64,000 nucleotides of DNA from Antedon bifida (Eukaryota; Echinodermata; Crinoidea; Comatulida; Antedonidae): contig OY727093.1 of the NCBI GenBank assembly GCA_963402885.1, positions 25,047,409-25,111,408 of the forward strand, written 5' to 3'. Numbering within the stretch: position 1 is the stretch's first letter; every line of letters begins with the position of its first letter. A model generated the notes under the pieces. The model was not told the origin of the DNA and made no database searches. It worked only from the letters and a program-made list of their open reading frames with translations. The position numbers were made by a program, and so were the translations under genes. Below are positions 31,921-43,452 of this stretch, piece by piece.

Positions 31921-32860
31921 CAAACGCTGATGATCGATGAGTCGAAATGTACTCCGATGTGCTCCCTCCATAATGACATTGTATCCTCCCATGTCACTAT
32001 ATTGCGACATGACACTGATATTATACTTGTTGCAATTAATCAATTTAAGATAGATGAATTTTATCAATGTAAAATGATCAACATATAATATTACAGACCT
32101 ACATTATTATAAGTAAATGCACTGCCTACTACATAGTGACATATATATTATTCGATTCATTTTTTTCGTATAGCCTGATGATATAAATATAATAACGTGA
32201 AAAAACACTAGTAAATCAATTAGCAGATCTGAATGAGGCCCTATGTGATTCTTTGAACATATACGTCGTTTAGGTTCAGTTTGGTTTTTCAAACGAATAG
32301 GCTAACTACATTAAAAGGCTTGTACAGTAAGTAGGCCTACAGTAACCCACATTAAGCGTAAATCTACAGGACCCATCACACTCGGTTTACTTCACGGGAA
32401 ATTGTGAAAATTCTGTTTCAAAGGAGTGTACAGTATGTTCTTATTTGTTTATCTGTGGCCATCGATTTAAGTGGATTGCAATATAATTGATAACTGTTAT
32501 TTTGTATAATATTGATAAATCGTCTTTCAAGGTGAATAACCGCTGAAATTGAGAGACTTATCAACAATCTAGAAGATTGTATTAATATTATAATAAATGA
32601 GTTTTTTGGAAATGCATTCTTCTAAGCTTTTAATGTACGTGGACATGCAATATGTTGATAGTGCGCGCAGCATACGCATATAGGTAAAGAATTAATTTTC
32701 AATTTAAGAAAATGGTGTATATAAGGAATAATTTATAGGTTTAGTCTATACGGTTCGTTTAACATGTTTCCTATTGCACAGATTTGATTTGTTTTAAATC
32801 TAAACTTGATGAGTTGATGATAAAATCTCTGTATTATAACATTTTACCTGCAGCCTATAG

Positions 32861-33111
32861 ACGGCTTTCACATGGCGCCCGGATTCGGTCCGGCGCCCTG
32901 TGAAAAATATCGTGGAAAATGGGTTCAGTGGTAAATCGTAGGATCGTTCATACGATTTGAATCCGTAATTGATTCGGAAATTTTTTCTTTTGGCCACTCA
33001 ACGGTGAGCGTACATTGCGACTTTATAGCCAAATTCGTGCTCGATGTGAAAGCACGCTCAACTCCGGACCGAATCCGACCGAATCCGAGCGTGATGTGAA
33101 AGCAGCTTTAG
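32861..33111. mobile_element. MITE-6
   Basis: GGCTTTCACATGGCGCCCGG ... GAGCGTGATGTGAAAGCAGC with GATTCGGTCCGG / CCGGACCGAATC inverted subterminal blocks. GC-rich against its surroundings. Confidence 0.65.
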
Positions 33112-33887
33112 GGTACATTCAGAAGCAGTGCCCCACAAACCAATAACATTTCTTCATTTATGACAAATTGAAACAAAGTAGTAATAGGCCTAATTAGAAC
33201 GCAATGAATCGACGTAATATTCTGTGAAGTAAAGCAAGCAGCAAAGTTACTAATCTTGAAATTGAATTGCAATGAAATAGAATTTAAAATTATTCAAAAT
33301 TGGCCTAATTTGTCATTGATACCAAGAAGCATTCAATTCGTGTTTTGTTTGGTACGATATTATATAATAATATTAATATTTATTCAAATACAATTATTAT
33401 TATTATAATAAGCCTACATGTAAAATTGTCGCCAAAATTCGTACGATAACAAAAGCAATGTCGTGATAGTGAATAATACTCTCATTAATATTGCTATTAA
33501 CTTAGAAGACGTTTTGTTGACTGTTGAAGATGAGTAAACATAAATCAGACTGTCTGTGTTTGCATAAAACTCAATCCGTTGATATCTTAATCTTACTTTG
33601 AAATGTAGTCGCAACATAAACTGCAATGTGATTGGGTTAATGTGTAGATGATGATGTTATAACACAGCTAGGTTATCGGTAAAGTGTGGATTTAGCCCTA
33701 TTTGATATTTTAATTTGATAAGTAAATAACGAATATTTAAAAAAAAAATACAATTGAAAGTCGGTAGATTATACTAGAAAACGTAAATAGTTGGCGAATA
33801 ATTCGCTCTGTATGTCTTTGAAATGTTTCTTGTTAGGCTTTTAACAAATTATGTTCATTCTCAAAGTCATTGACCACAATTGCCAAT

Positions 33888-34027
33888 TATCATAGGAATA
33901 TTGTTAATACAGCATCTCATGTGTATCACATGGTACCTGTATCATGGAAGGTTAAGGGTTGGTTACGGTCGTGATGATGATACTTGTGAAATATATGTGA
34001 TGCTGTATTACCAATGTTCCTATGATA
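33888..34027. mobile_element. MITE-8 / hairpin element
   Basis: TATCATAGGAATATTGTTAA...CAGCATC is mirrored by GATGCTG...TTCCTATGATA; 140 bp with ~29-bp ends. A single copy is seen here. Confidence 0.6.
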
Positions 34028-34099
34028 CTGGAGACATTTAGATACAGAATTTTAGGCCTAAATATTATTTTATTTATTTTACAGAGTTAAACTCAATTC

Positions 34100-36075
34100 T
34101 AGCCACAGAATTGGGAGAACATGGAGGAAAAATATTTATTTTTTTCCTCCATGATGTGAAGGTGTATAAAATGAATTTAATCCGATATACGTGCTAGCTG
34201 TAGGTTTCAGGTGAAATTCAATAACCATCTATCTTTTAGTAGATTACTCGACGCCTTAGTTGTCAAGAGGTTACTTATAAGTATTTGTTTTTAATTAGTG
34301 TCTACTTTCAGTAGCACTGTAAACATAAGATATAAAACACAAATTGTTTTCATAGCCATTACAGGAATAATATAAGTTGATCCAGAATTCGTTTAATGCT
34401 GCGAACAAATAACCGTTAATAATTTAACTAACTTCTCAGTGGCGTCCAGGATTTTGAAATGTCATTGTAAATCAATTTTTTGGCGCTCCAACACCACCCC
34501 CACCTCCCAATCCCATTCTGGATTAGCCTATGTTTCTTGCCAGCAAAAATGATACCAATTTATTAACCGGTTAACCTGAGAATAACGGTGAAACACGCAA
34601 ACAACTGTGAACGCCATTTAACCGCTTATCTTTGCAAAACTGCAATCGTTATGGTTCGATACGGATCATCCTCAACTCATTTACCTTAGACTATCTATTT
34701 TCGCCAAGTCATCGATGGTGGCGAAAATCTGACGACACACAATTCTGGCAAAGTCACCCTTGATATGATGAGGTTGCCAGATTTAGTGTTAAGATTAAGA
34801 TATGTATTATAACAGTAAGTATCATATTTGCTTCGGAGGGCAAACCCGTAGATTTTGTTCTCAATCGGTCGATTTTGGAATCGCGTTTTCAATAACGCGT
34901 ATAAACGAAATGATATCGAATTGCATGTGTTATGTATACTAAGACGTCTGTAAACATTACATGAGTGCTTCAGTTCAATGGAAATATCCGCAATGAAATT
35001 ACAAATTTGAATTTGTAATTGTACTCTTGTTGAAAGATCATAAATCGCTGCAGAATTTGCATACAAATTAAGTTAGTTCAAATAGAGATCATAAGCAAAA
35101 AAAAATAATAGTAAATATCGATGAGTATTGGATCACTGAATGTCGAGGATCGGAAGGCGTCGTGGAGAACTGGAAATTATTTATTTAAAGGCTGAGTGTC
35201 CGCTCGTTCCTTGTAGACGCAGGAATCTGTTTTCTCCCAGGGGAAAAAAGCATTGTGTTTCACATAAGAACGATTGTATCATACTTACATACTCGGTGCT
35301 TACAAACGATGTGCCATAAAGGCTTTAATCGGGTGGTGGTGGATTCACACTGCGACGCGTGCAAAACAATCTCAATACATTTTGGTAAATTTAAGTTTAG
35401 GCCTATACACGAGTGAATTGGCAAATGGGTGATTTTCCAAAACCAGCAGAAGCCCTCGTATAGCATAATGCGAGTGTATAATGCCTTGATTGAAAACCAC
35501 TCTGCGATTCTATGTTCTAACATAATTGAAATTATCATTGACAGTTAATGCGTTCTTAGATTGATTGCCACAAATTTGAAGTGTCCGAATAAACACAGTG
35601 TAAATTGAATTGTAACTGAATTAGACATTCATAACTTAATACCATTTCGTATTTTCGTATTATAATGTGTATTCTTTATATTTAACAACCAACACACCCA
35701 ATGCACACAGTATACATAATATAATTATTGAAACTGTTATTTCATAACAATATTACGTAATACAGTACAATATTATTGAATTTTAGTCGTAACACTGTGT
35801 CAGCAAGATTATGTGGCAGTTTGTAAAATGATTTACTGATGATTTTAATAACAAAAAATCTATAAACTATTGTAGGCCTATCCCAGTCGAATACGAATGG
35901 CGCTATTTAAATTTCATATTATCTTTCGCCTTTTAAAATTTTCTTTCGAAATTGATTAATTTATAAATTAAGAATAATATTTCATATTTGTTTAAATAAA
36001 AAAAAAACCTAATAATTCAACATATTATAACTTATTTCTCCATGAGCATACTTATTTTAGATTTCCTTAGAGAAG
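34100..36075. other. Intergenic block with two unassigned minus-strand ORFs
   Basis: 34695-35066 (123 codons) and 35260-35538 (92 codons) are open on the minus strand in slightly less AT-rich DNA. Neither shows a signal peptide, domain or paired splice sites, and they match nothing I know. I do not call them genes. Confidence 0.3.
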
Positions 36076-37049
36076 TATTATGTTGTTTTAGAGCCAGGTA
36101 TAAACAACATGTTTGTAATGTTTCTATAGACGATAACATTCATTAAAGATGACAAATTATGATATGTTGTCGTAATTCCAACTGTAAATTAATGTTGATA
36201 GACACATTGTAATGTTATTTGATACTGACATTATGTACGAAATCGCACCAGTAGCCTGGACACACCCTAAAACACACTCACGTTACCACACATACAGTAC
36301 ATAGGTAGACTTTCCATAACGGAAAGGGCTGTATTTGTAGTCGTGGAAATTATGAGTAACTGAGTTGCGTCACATAAGGTGCCGGATTGTTAGAAAACTT
36401 ACTTGTAAAAATGTTGTCGTGTTAGGATGGAAATCGGTGATGGAAAAATAAGAAAAATTGTCTTCAACTCAATGTGGTCGTGTTAACAGAGAGGATGCTT
36501 GATCAAAGAGGTCGAACACCTCCGTTTTCAAAATAGAATTGTGTTCTTAACCCAATTCTTGATTATCTCTTACTGCATAATTAATTATACTTATCCAAAT
36601 CATAGACATAAACGATTAATATTTTAATCTTTTTGACAAAATATCGAATTGAAAGCAGGTAAGCCTTAATTCATTAATATTAATTATTATTAATCTGATA
36701 TTGTTATGATTATGATATGATGTCTACGAATACAGTATTAGATTATTGATACTGACATTATGTACGAATAATTTTATCTCTTACTGCAATAATTAATTAT
36801 ACTTATCCAAAGCATAGGCCTAAACGATTAATATTCTAATCTTTTTGACAAAATATCGAATTGAAAGCAGTTAAGCCTTAATTCATTAAATTAATATATG
36901 TTTGATATTGTTATTATTTTTAGTTTTTGAATATGCCTCACCTTAATGTTTGATTGCAAAGCAAATTTTGGGCTATATATTTCTCGAGCAAGTTGTTCCC
37001 CTCTAAAAATACGTTATCTTAATCTCAGTTTGAACAGCCCCGGTTCTAA

Positions 37050-37196
37050 ATTTCTGTCTACACTATCAAACTAGTTTGACAAAAAAAGTATGATGTGCCC
37101 AAATATGGTAATGATATGCCCAAATATGTTAGTAATATGACATCATGTCCATATATGGGCACATCGGATTTGTTTGATAGTGTAGACAGAGCTTAA
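37050..37196. mobile_element. MITE-1 copy b
   Basis: CTGTCTACACTATCAAAC at the left and GTTTGATAGTGTAGACAGAG at the right, ending TTAA. It lies within segmental-duplication copy A and has an orthologous twin at 40132. Confidence 0.75.
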
Positions 37197-37293
37197 AGCT
37201 ACGTTCACACTTTTTCCGTTTCACGGTGGCGTGTTGTTAAATAATGGAAAACCATATAGAAAATTGAACGAAACAAGTGTGAATGCTAGCTCA
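37195..37293. mobile_element. MITE-7 copy a
   Basis: AGCTACGTTCACACT ... AGTGTGAATGCTAGCT, ~98 bp, directly abutting MITE-1 copy b. Confidence 0.55.
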
Positions 37294-38539
37294 AATCATA
37301 ACATTGATGAATACTTATTTGAAATTGAATGTTGTGTCTTGTCCATTCACATTGTATATTTATACTTCTAAATGCTGTTTTGTATTCAACAAGCTTCCTA
37401 TGTCAGAGTAACCACCATCAGTGTCTATTTAATTAGCAACAGTTACCAATATGCTATTAATTCATTAAATGATGATTAAGCAGTTTTTTTTAAATAGTTA
37501 ATATATAAAAATGTGTGTCAGATCACATTACGCCTTTAATGTTATTGAAAATATAGTGCCATGGACATAGGCTTAGCTTATTTTGAATATGATAAATTGT
37601 CCAAAATAAGAAATACGAATCTATCAAATCACATATAATTACCAGACGAAAGATATCCCTAATTGAAAATCTTTTTATTTCATTGATAGCACTAGGAATA
37701 ATTGTTTGTCATGTATGCCTATGTCTTAGCTCATAACAATCGGTTTATGTGAAGGTATAAATCAATTGTTTCACTTATAATATGTCGTTTGATAGATTTC
37801 TGTACCCATATAAGTAATTGTGTATGATTGAACGCAAATTAATTTTCGGTGTTTTCTAATTTTAACATTTCATGCTATATATGAAAATGTTATATAAATG
37901 CAGGTCAGAATTTGACGGAAACATTCCGATATTATGTTCACACATTTAATGTAGTTGGTCGTATAGCTTTCATCATCTGTATCCAAGAGTGCTAGTCTCG
38001 ACTGCCATTGAAATTCCTCCTTTCACTGTGATTGTTTTATTTTGAGGGGCTTTTTTTGCAAATGGTGTGACTCTGTAAAAAGCAAACAAACTATATATTG
38101 CACTATGCTTCCAGTAGCCACTATTAATGAATTCAGAGAGTATAAAAAAATATCACGACATTCTATGAAAATAATGATATGATAAATATATTATATCCGA
38201 AATGTTGTTGATTAATATACCTAATCATAACACTAATCACTTCCAACACAATATTTTATATTCAGGACCTACATTCTTCAATAAATTTACCACTAAACCT
38301 TTTAAACTCTATTTCTCGTAATTCTTTTACTTCAAAATTTAAACAATTTTTAATTTCAAGTTACTAGATTTAACAAAATGTTGTTCCTGTTTCGTTATTT
38401 GCTGCTTTCTGTGCTCGATTTCTGCTTAATTTATATACACTTTATCAACTTTTTCTTTTTTTTTCGCTTACTTTTTTTATGAAATATTATTATTGCATAT
38501 AATGTAATCAAAACATATATTTATCCTATCTATTTTTTC

Positions 38540-38717
38540 ATAATTTTGCTACTATGTCACTTTATATTATGTTTCAGGCTTGCCCAACACAAGTCCTTCT
38601 TCTTCGGGATCAAGCCTTCTTTCAATGTTACTTTGTCATAATATGTATCACCTTTTATTTTGTTACCATGACATTGAAAGTAAATAAATGTTTAAATGCA
38701 AAAAAAAAAAAAAAAGT
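38540..38717 (+). mobile_element. Retrotransposed 3' end with poly(A) tail
   Basis: CATGACATTGAAAGTAAATA then AATG and a run of ~16 A at 38701-38716. A poly(A) signal followed by an A tail in genomic DNA marks a LINE or processed-transcript 3' end. Its 5' limit is unclear. Confidence 0.5.
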
Positions 38718-39133
38718 AATTTGGTCACAGCCACCCTACAGGACTACTATGCAAAACTGAATACCCATAATTAATAATTTAAAAAAATAATCCTGTGACT
38801 GGAATAAAAACTCTTCGATGCTCATTTTTGTTCTCGTTCGATTACAACGTTATTTTTTATTTATTTATATAACGTCTTCAACCTACGAATGGAAAGTACC
38901 TGATGCAATGTCAATTAAAATATGTGAAACTTTATCTCTAAACATTACAATGGTAATGATGATAAATCGGTGTTTCGTAAATTTTGCAACAGCATCTGAC
39001 GGATACAATGTAACTCGAACAAAAAGTTAAACGCGATAAGCCACCCACTCTTGCTGAGACGATTTCGTACAATTCTGTACATATACCTGATTTTGATTGG
39101 TTAATATTTTACTGTGGAATCGTCCACTTTCTA

Positions 39134-39271
39134 CCAATAAGGCATCAGAACGTCTTGAACATATGAATATTCATTAATACGCTTATATAAATGTACCTTG
39201 ACTTAGAACTTGAACCTCAAAGGTGATCAGCAAGTCGGTGCAAATATCAACGGAAATTTCACATTCAAGCA
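39134..39271 (+). promoter_or_regulatory. Putative TATA promoter and non-coding first exon of the secreted-peptide gene
   Basis: A TATATAA box lies at 39184-39190. Upstream are CCAAT (39134-39138), an inverted CCAAT (ATTGG, 39096-39100) and the perfect palindrome ATGAATATTCAT (39163-39174), which resembles a POU-dimer site. A start expected ~25-30 nt past TATA would begin an exon of about 50-60 nt ending at 39271 before a good GTAAGC donor. No ATG-led reading frame of note is in it, so it would be 5' UTR. The next + strand acceptor with a convincing exon is 44666. The link between the two is inference; only a transcript would prove it. Confidence 0.45.
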
Positions 39272-40131
39272 GTAAGCTATTTGATAATTTTTAATGTTAA
39301 TTATTTTACGTAGGCCTACATAGCTTTATTTATTGTTGTATTCAGTATTAGTTTTGCGTTTAATTTTGCCTTTTGTGGGTGAAAAGTTGCGAATGGATTC
39401 TTCCGTTTATTTTCTATAAAAATACTGTTCTATTATTGTGTATTGAATATTATATAAGTGGAATTAGTTTGTTGTTTTTTATATGAAAAGATGGATTTAT
39501 GAATTTAATTTGTTCTGTATAAAAATCGGGTATAGGCAGCAGAAATTAGAATTGACATTTGGGCGACGAAAATTTAACAAAAATTAACGATGATAATATT
39601 TTATTTATACCGTGATAATTTCAGAAACTGATTTTAAATTTCGTTTGAGAATGTTATAATAATTGTTTTAAAGAAAGGTGTAGGCCTAAACAACATTTTT
39701 GTTAGCGTTTTTATAGACCAGAAAATTCACTGAAGATGAAAATAACTGAAATTGATATGATGTAATACAAACTGTAAATGAATGTTAATAGACGCATGTT
39801 ATTAGATACTCACATTATGTACGAATTTTATCTCTTGCTTACTGCATAATTAATTATACTTATATCCAAAACATAGGCCTAAACGATTTTCTCGTTTAAA
39901 TATTCTAATCTTTTTGACAAAATATCGAATTGAAAGCAGTTAAGCCTTAATTCATTAAATTTATTGTTATGATTAGGATACACCGCTGTCTACGTATACA
40001 GTATTGGATAACTTTTTAGTTTTTGAATAGGCCTACAGCTTAATGTTTGATTACAAAGTAAATTCTGGGATAAATTTCTCGAGCAAACCGCTAAACATAC
40101 GACGTTATCTCAGTTTGAACAGGCCGGGTTC

Positions 40132-40290
40132 TAACGCTCTGTCTACACTGTCAAACTAGTTTGACAAAAAAATGTGATGTGCCCAAATATGGTAATGATA
40201 TGTCCAAATATGTTAGTGATCATGTCCATATATGGGCACATCGGATTTTTTTAATGTCACATAAGGTTTGATAGTGTAGACAGAGCTTAA
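40132..40290. mobile_element. MITE-1 copy c
   Basis: Same ends as copy b and in the same position of segmental-duplication copy B, so it was inserted before the duplication. Confidence 0.75.
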
Positions 40291-40392
40291 AGCTACGTTC
40301 ACACTTGTTCCGTTTCACGGTGGCGTGCTATAAATAATGAATAATGGAAAATCATATAAAAAATTGAACGAAACAAGTGTGAATGTTATAGA
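40289..40392. mobile_element. MITE-7 copy b
   Basis: The same unit next to MITE-1 copy c in the duplicated segment; the right end has changed. Confidence 0.5.
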
Positions 40393-41212
40393 CATAACAT
40401 TGATGAATACTTATTTGAAATTGAATGTTGTGTCTTGTTCATTCACATTGTATATTTATACTTCTAAATGCTGTTTTGTATTCACCACCAAGCCTCCTAT
40501 GTCAGAGTAACCACCATCATTGTCTATTTAATTAGCAACTGTTACCAATATGCTATTAATTCATTAAATGATGATTAAGCAGTTTTTTTTAATAGTTAAT
40601 ATATCAAAATGTGTGTCAGATCACATTACGCCTTTAATGTTATTGAAAATATACTGCCATGGACATAGCTTATTTTGAATATAATAACTCATACACATGC
40701 ATACTTAATTACTGCATTCAGATTATCAAACCAGGTTTCGTTTTACCCTCTCCAGTTGAATTAACGTCTCACTTTTATATATTATTTTTCCTTTACCCAC
40801 TTACACATTTTAGAAATAAATGCATTCATTGATACTTGTCCAATCTATGTTTTCGTCTTCCTTTTTATTTAGCCGTATCATTTCTTTTCTTTAATATCTA
40901 TCCAATTCTGATTGGAGAATACACGTCCTATTAAGTTTATAGGCCTGGCCATCTGAGGATTATTTTAACTTCGCATATTAGGCCTATGCTGTGTTTACAG
41001 CCGGATCGCTGGGAAATCATCCATACGTCCTTTACTGGGCTGCCCTGGAAACATCACAACATTTCTCCATTCTTTTTGTGTGGACTGTAAATTGCTATTA
41101 TTTTTCTATATCCGTTGTCGTTTTATAGGGAGTAGAGCTAGATAGGCATGACGTTGCCTTTTCTCTTCTTCCTTTTTATCCAATTATTTAAATGTTTTAT
41201 ATATTATTTTAT

Positions 41213-41690
41213 TCACAGATTTCCCCATCTTTATCGTTTCAAATTAATTAATTAAATTTCAGTATATCATTATCACCGGGCGGTTTAGAATTAATGTTCT
41301 TTGCCTACTGTGTTTATATATATAAAAGTATCTCTTCGGAGATCCCGCCTCGTGAATAAAAATACTGAAAGATGAGGGCGTATCAATTTGATCTCTGTTG
41401 CGCGTGCGTACAAATGAGGACTAGTGCTGTTCCGCCGTACCACGCCGAGAATGTTAAAGAGTCGCTATCCAATCGAGTTTGAACAATACCATGAAAGCCC
41501 CAGTGGTCTAATGGTTAGGGCAACTGCATATCAAGCAGACGGTCCGAGTTCGAGTCTCGGTTGGGGCGACTTTTTCTCATTCTCACAGATTTCCCCATCT
41601 TTATCGTTTCAAATTAATTAATTAAATTTCAGTATATCACCGGGCGGTTTAGAATTAATGTTCTTTGCCTACTGTGTTTATATATTATAA
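41213..41690. repeat. Direct repeats of ~105 bp flanking the tRNA segment
   Basis: 41213-41320 (from TCACAGATTTCCCCATCT) recurs at 41583-41685, offset about 370 bp, almost identical except for a 6-nt indel after AGTATATCA. The 257-bp piece between them holds the tRNA gene. Either a tandem duplication of the flank or insertion of the tRNA cassette with long flank duplication would give this. Confidence 0.85.
41497..41568 (+). tRNA. tRNA gene, anticodon ATC (Asp box; Glu/Gln-like body)
   Basis: All arms fold. Acceptor 41497-41503 pairs with 41561-41567 (seven pairs, one G-U); D stem GTCT/GGGC with loop AATGGTTA; anticodon stem CTGC/GCAG closing loop ATATCAA; T stem CCGAG/CTCGG with loop TTCGAGT; discriminator G. 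Box A (TGGTCTAATGGTTAGG) and box B (GAGTTCGAGTC) are intact and a TTTTT Pol III terminator follows at 41571. Loop positions 34-36 read ATC, which would decode GAU (Asp), whereas animals normally use GTC for Asp. The D arm is closest to Glu and the T arm to Gln. The outermost anticodon-stem pair is A-A. It could be a functional variant, a recently changed copy or a tRNA pseudogene. It lies in the presumed first intron of the peptide gene. Confidence 0.75.
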
Positions 41691-42375
41691 TGTTATATTT
41701 ACGTATTTGTTTTTTTTAATTTTTGGATGAATAAAGAAAGCAGTCACACATAATTAATATTTTGTATTGTATCAACATAAGCAATCCACTTAGAAATGAC
41801 CATATCAAATTCTTATTATTATTAACATTCAACTTTTATTTACATTGGTATTGAATAATTATATTGAAATGAGGCTCGATGGCTACACTTTTTATACATT
41901 AACGAGTGATAATCAATAGACCTATACCTACAGTCATTAACATAATACTAAAACAGGTTCGAATTGATCCAATTCCGTATTTAAGTACCGTAGTACAGTA
42001 CCGTTAACTCAACGTGAATTAGGCAATTTCTTAATTAATTATTTCAAAGTATCACACGCATGATTTACCATTCTTAACTAAATAAAAATTACGCCGGGTA
42101 AGTTCTGTGTGACGCACGTTCAGGTGTGCACACGGTCAAGATAAGAGATAAGCTCAAACGCTTTGCGACTCTGTTATGGCCCAGAGATGTGAAATAATTA
42201 TGATAGGACATGAGCAATTTGTATGATGCAAATCAATTGTGTTTGAATGTGGGGATTGGATACAAACCCCATTACGCTAAAGAATATTGTCAATTGGCCG
42301 ACACGTTTCACCAATACTTACGACTTACATACTGTATATAACAATATGATGCAAGTTTATGTAATTTTGTTGGAG

Positions 42376-42517
42376 TTTAGCTCTGTCTACACTATCAAAC
42401 TTTATGTGACAATGATGTCATATCTCTACCACATTTAAGCATATCACTACCATATAATTATGGGAACATCACATTTTTTTTGAACGCATAACGTTTGATA
42501 GTGTAGACCGAGCTTTA
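42376..42517. mobile_element. MITE-1 copy d
   Basis: TTAGCTCTGTCTACACTATC ... GATAGTGTAGACCGAGCTTTA with the usual interior. Confidence 0.75.
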
Positions 42518-43308
42518 GATAGATATACGAATCCGGCTACGCATTTCGGCGCTTGGAATCCAGGAGTATGTGAACAATTTATAGGCCTACAGTAGGCCTA
42601 AAACGGTACCCATTTTAACGATTTCAAAATTAAAGTGAAATAGAGCGAAACCGAAAGTCAGCCTATTTTATAGATGAACATAGGCGTGTATGACGTCAAT
42701 CAATTTTTATTTGAATGCAACTTTTGTAGGCCTACACTCATTATGGCCAAGACGGTCAAAAGATATTGACCGAAACGTGTATATAGGTATACTTTAAAAG
42801 TCCTTTAATAGGAGTATATATGTGATGCCCCTCAAGTGTATTTGTTTATTGCGTAATAATGTATTTATATACTCTACATAGCCTATATTCCACACAGAAT
42901 AACAGGACATCTTCGTTAACATTCAATATTTATGTATTTGTTTTGGGGATACACTTAAATGTCAGTTAGCTGACATTACACACGTTTGTAATTGTTAGTA
43001 AACGAGATGATCATTTTGTAATAAAAATACTGTACATATATTCGATTTTACTACCCTGATTTTAGTCAGTGTCGTCGTGTATCACAGATCTGTCTGAGGC
43101 ATGCGCAGATGTTTGTTACGGAATGTTACTCCAAAACGGTGCTATCATCATAGATTAAAGAGTAGCCTATAAGCGATAACTGTTATGTAATTCCATGATG
43201 AAGACGATGATATTAATGATAGTAATAATGACGTGGTGTCGTTAATTTTTAAAGGCTATGAAACACATTGTACCGTCTTGTCATTGATATGTAACTCGCA
43301 TAAATATT

Positions 43309-43452
43309 AATAATAGTTCTTAATTCTTATATAGCGCGTATAACAAAGGTCTCAATGTGCGCTGCACAGTATTGGCTATCCCTGGTCATTTTTGGATCAA
43401 AAACATACTCCCATAACCATAATAATGCAGCTAGTAATCAACCCTGGTTTCA
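43309..43452. mobile_element. SINE family B body
   Basis: TTATATAGCGCGTATAACAA, CTCAATGTGCGCTGCACAG, CCCTGGTCATTTTTGGATCA and GCAGCTAGTAATCAACCC match the family. The open frame across it is a by-product. Confidence 0.5.

Larger units (their letters stand above)
36080..37592. repeat. Segmental duplication, copy A
   Basis: Matches 39663-40684 over long stretches: TTTTTGACAAAATATCGAAT, AAAGCAGTTAAGCCTTAATT, AACATTGATGAATACTTATT, TTCTAAATGCTGTTTTGTAT and CAGATCACATTACGCCTTTA, plus MITE-1 and MITE-7 in the same order. Copy A holds an extra internal repeat (36550-36660 recurs at 36775-36885) and ~300 bp (36240-36540) absent from B. Confidence 0.85.
39663..40690. repeat. Segmental duplication, copy B
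   Basis: Partner of copy A in the same orientation, ~3.5 kb away, inside the presumed first intron of the peptide gene. The TATA/exon segment at 39.18-39.27 kb lies between the copies and is not itself seen in copy A. Confidence 0.85.

Noticed and set aside
31926-31950. Hammerhead-like CTGATGATCGATGAGTCGAA
   Set aside because: The box and GAAA are present but no stem II can form between them; coincidence beside the satellite array.
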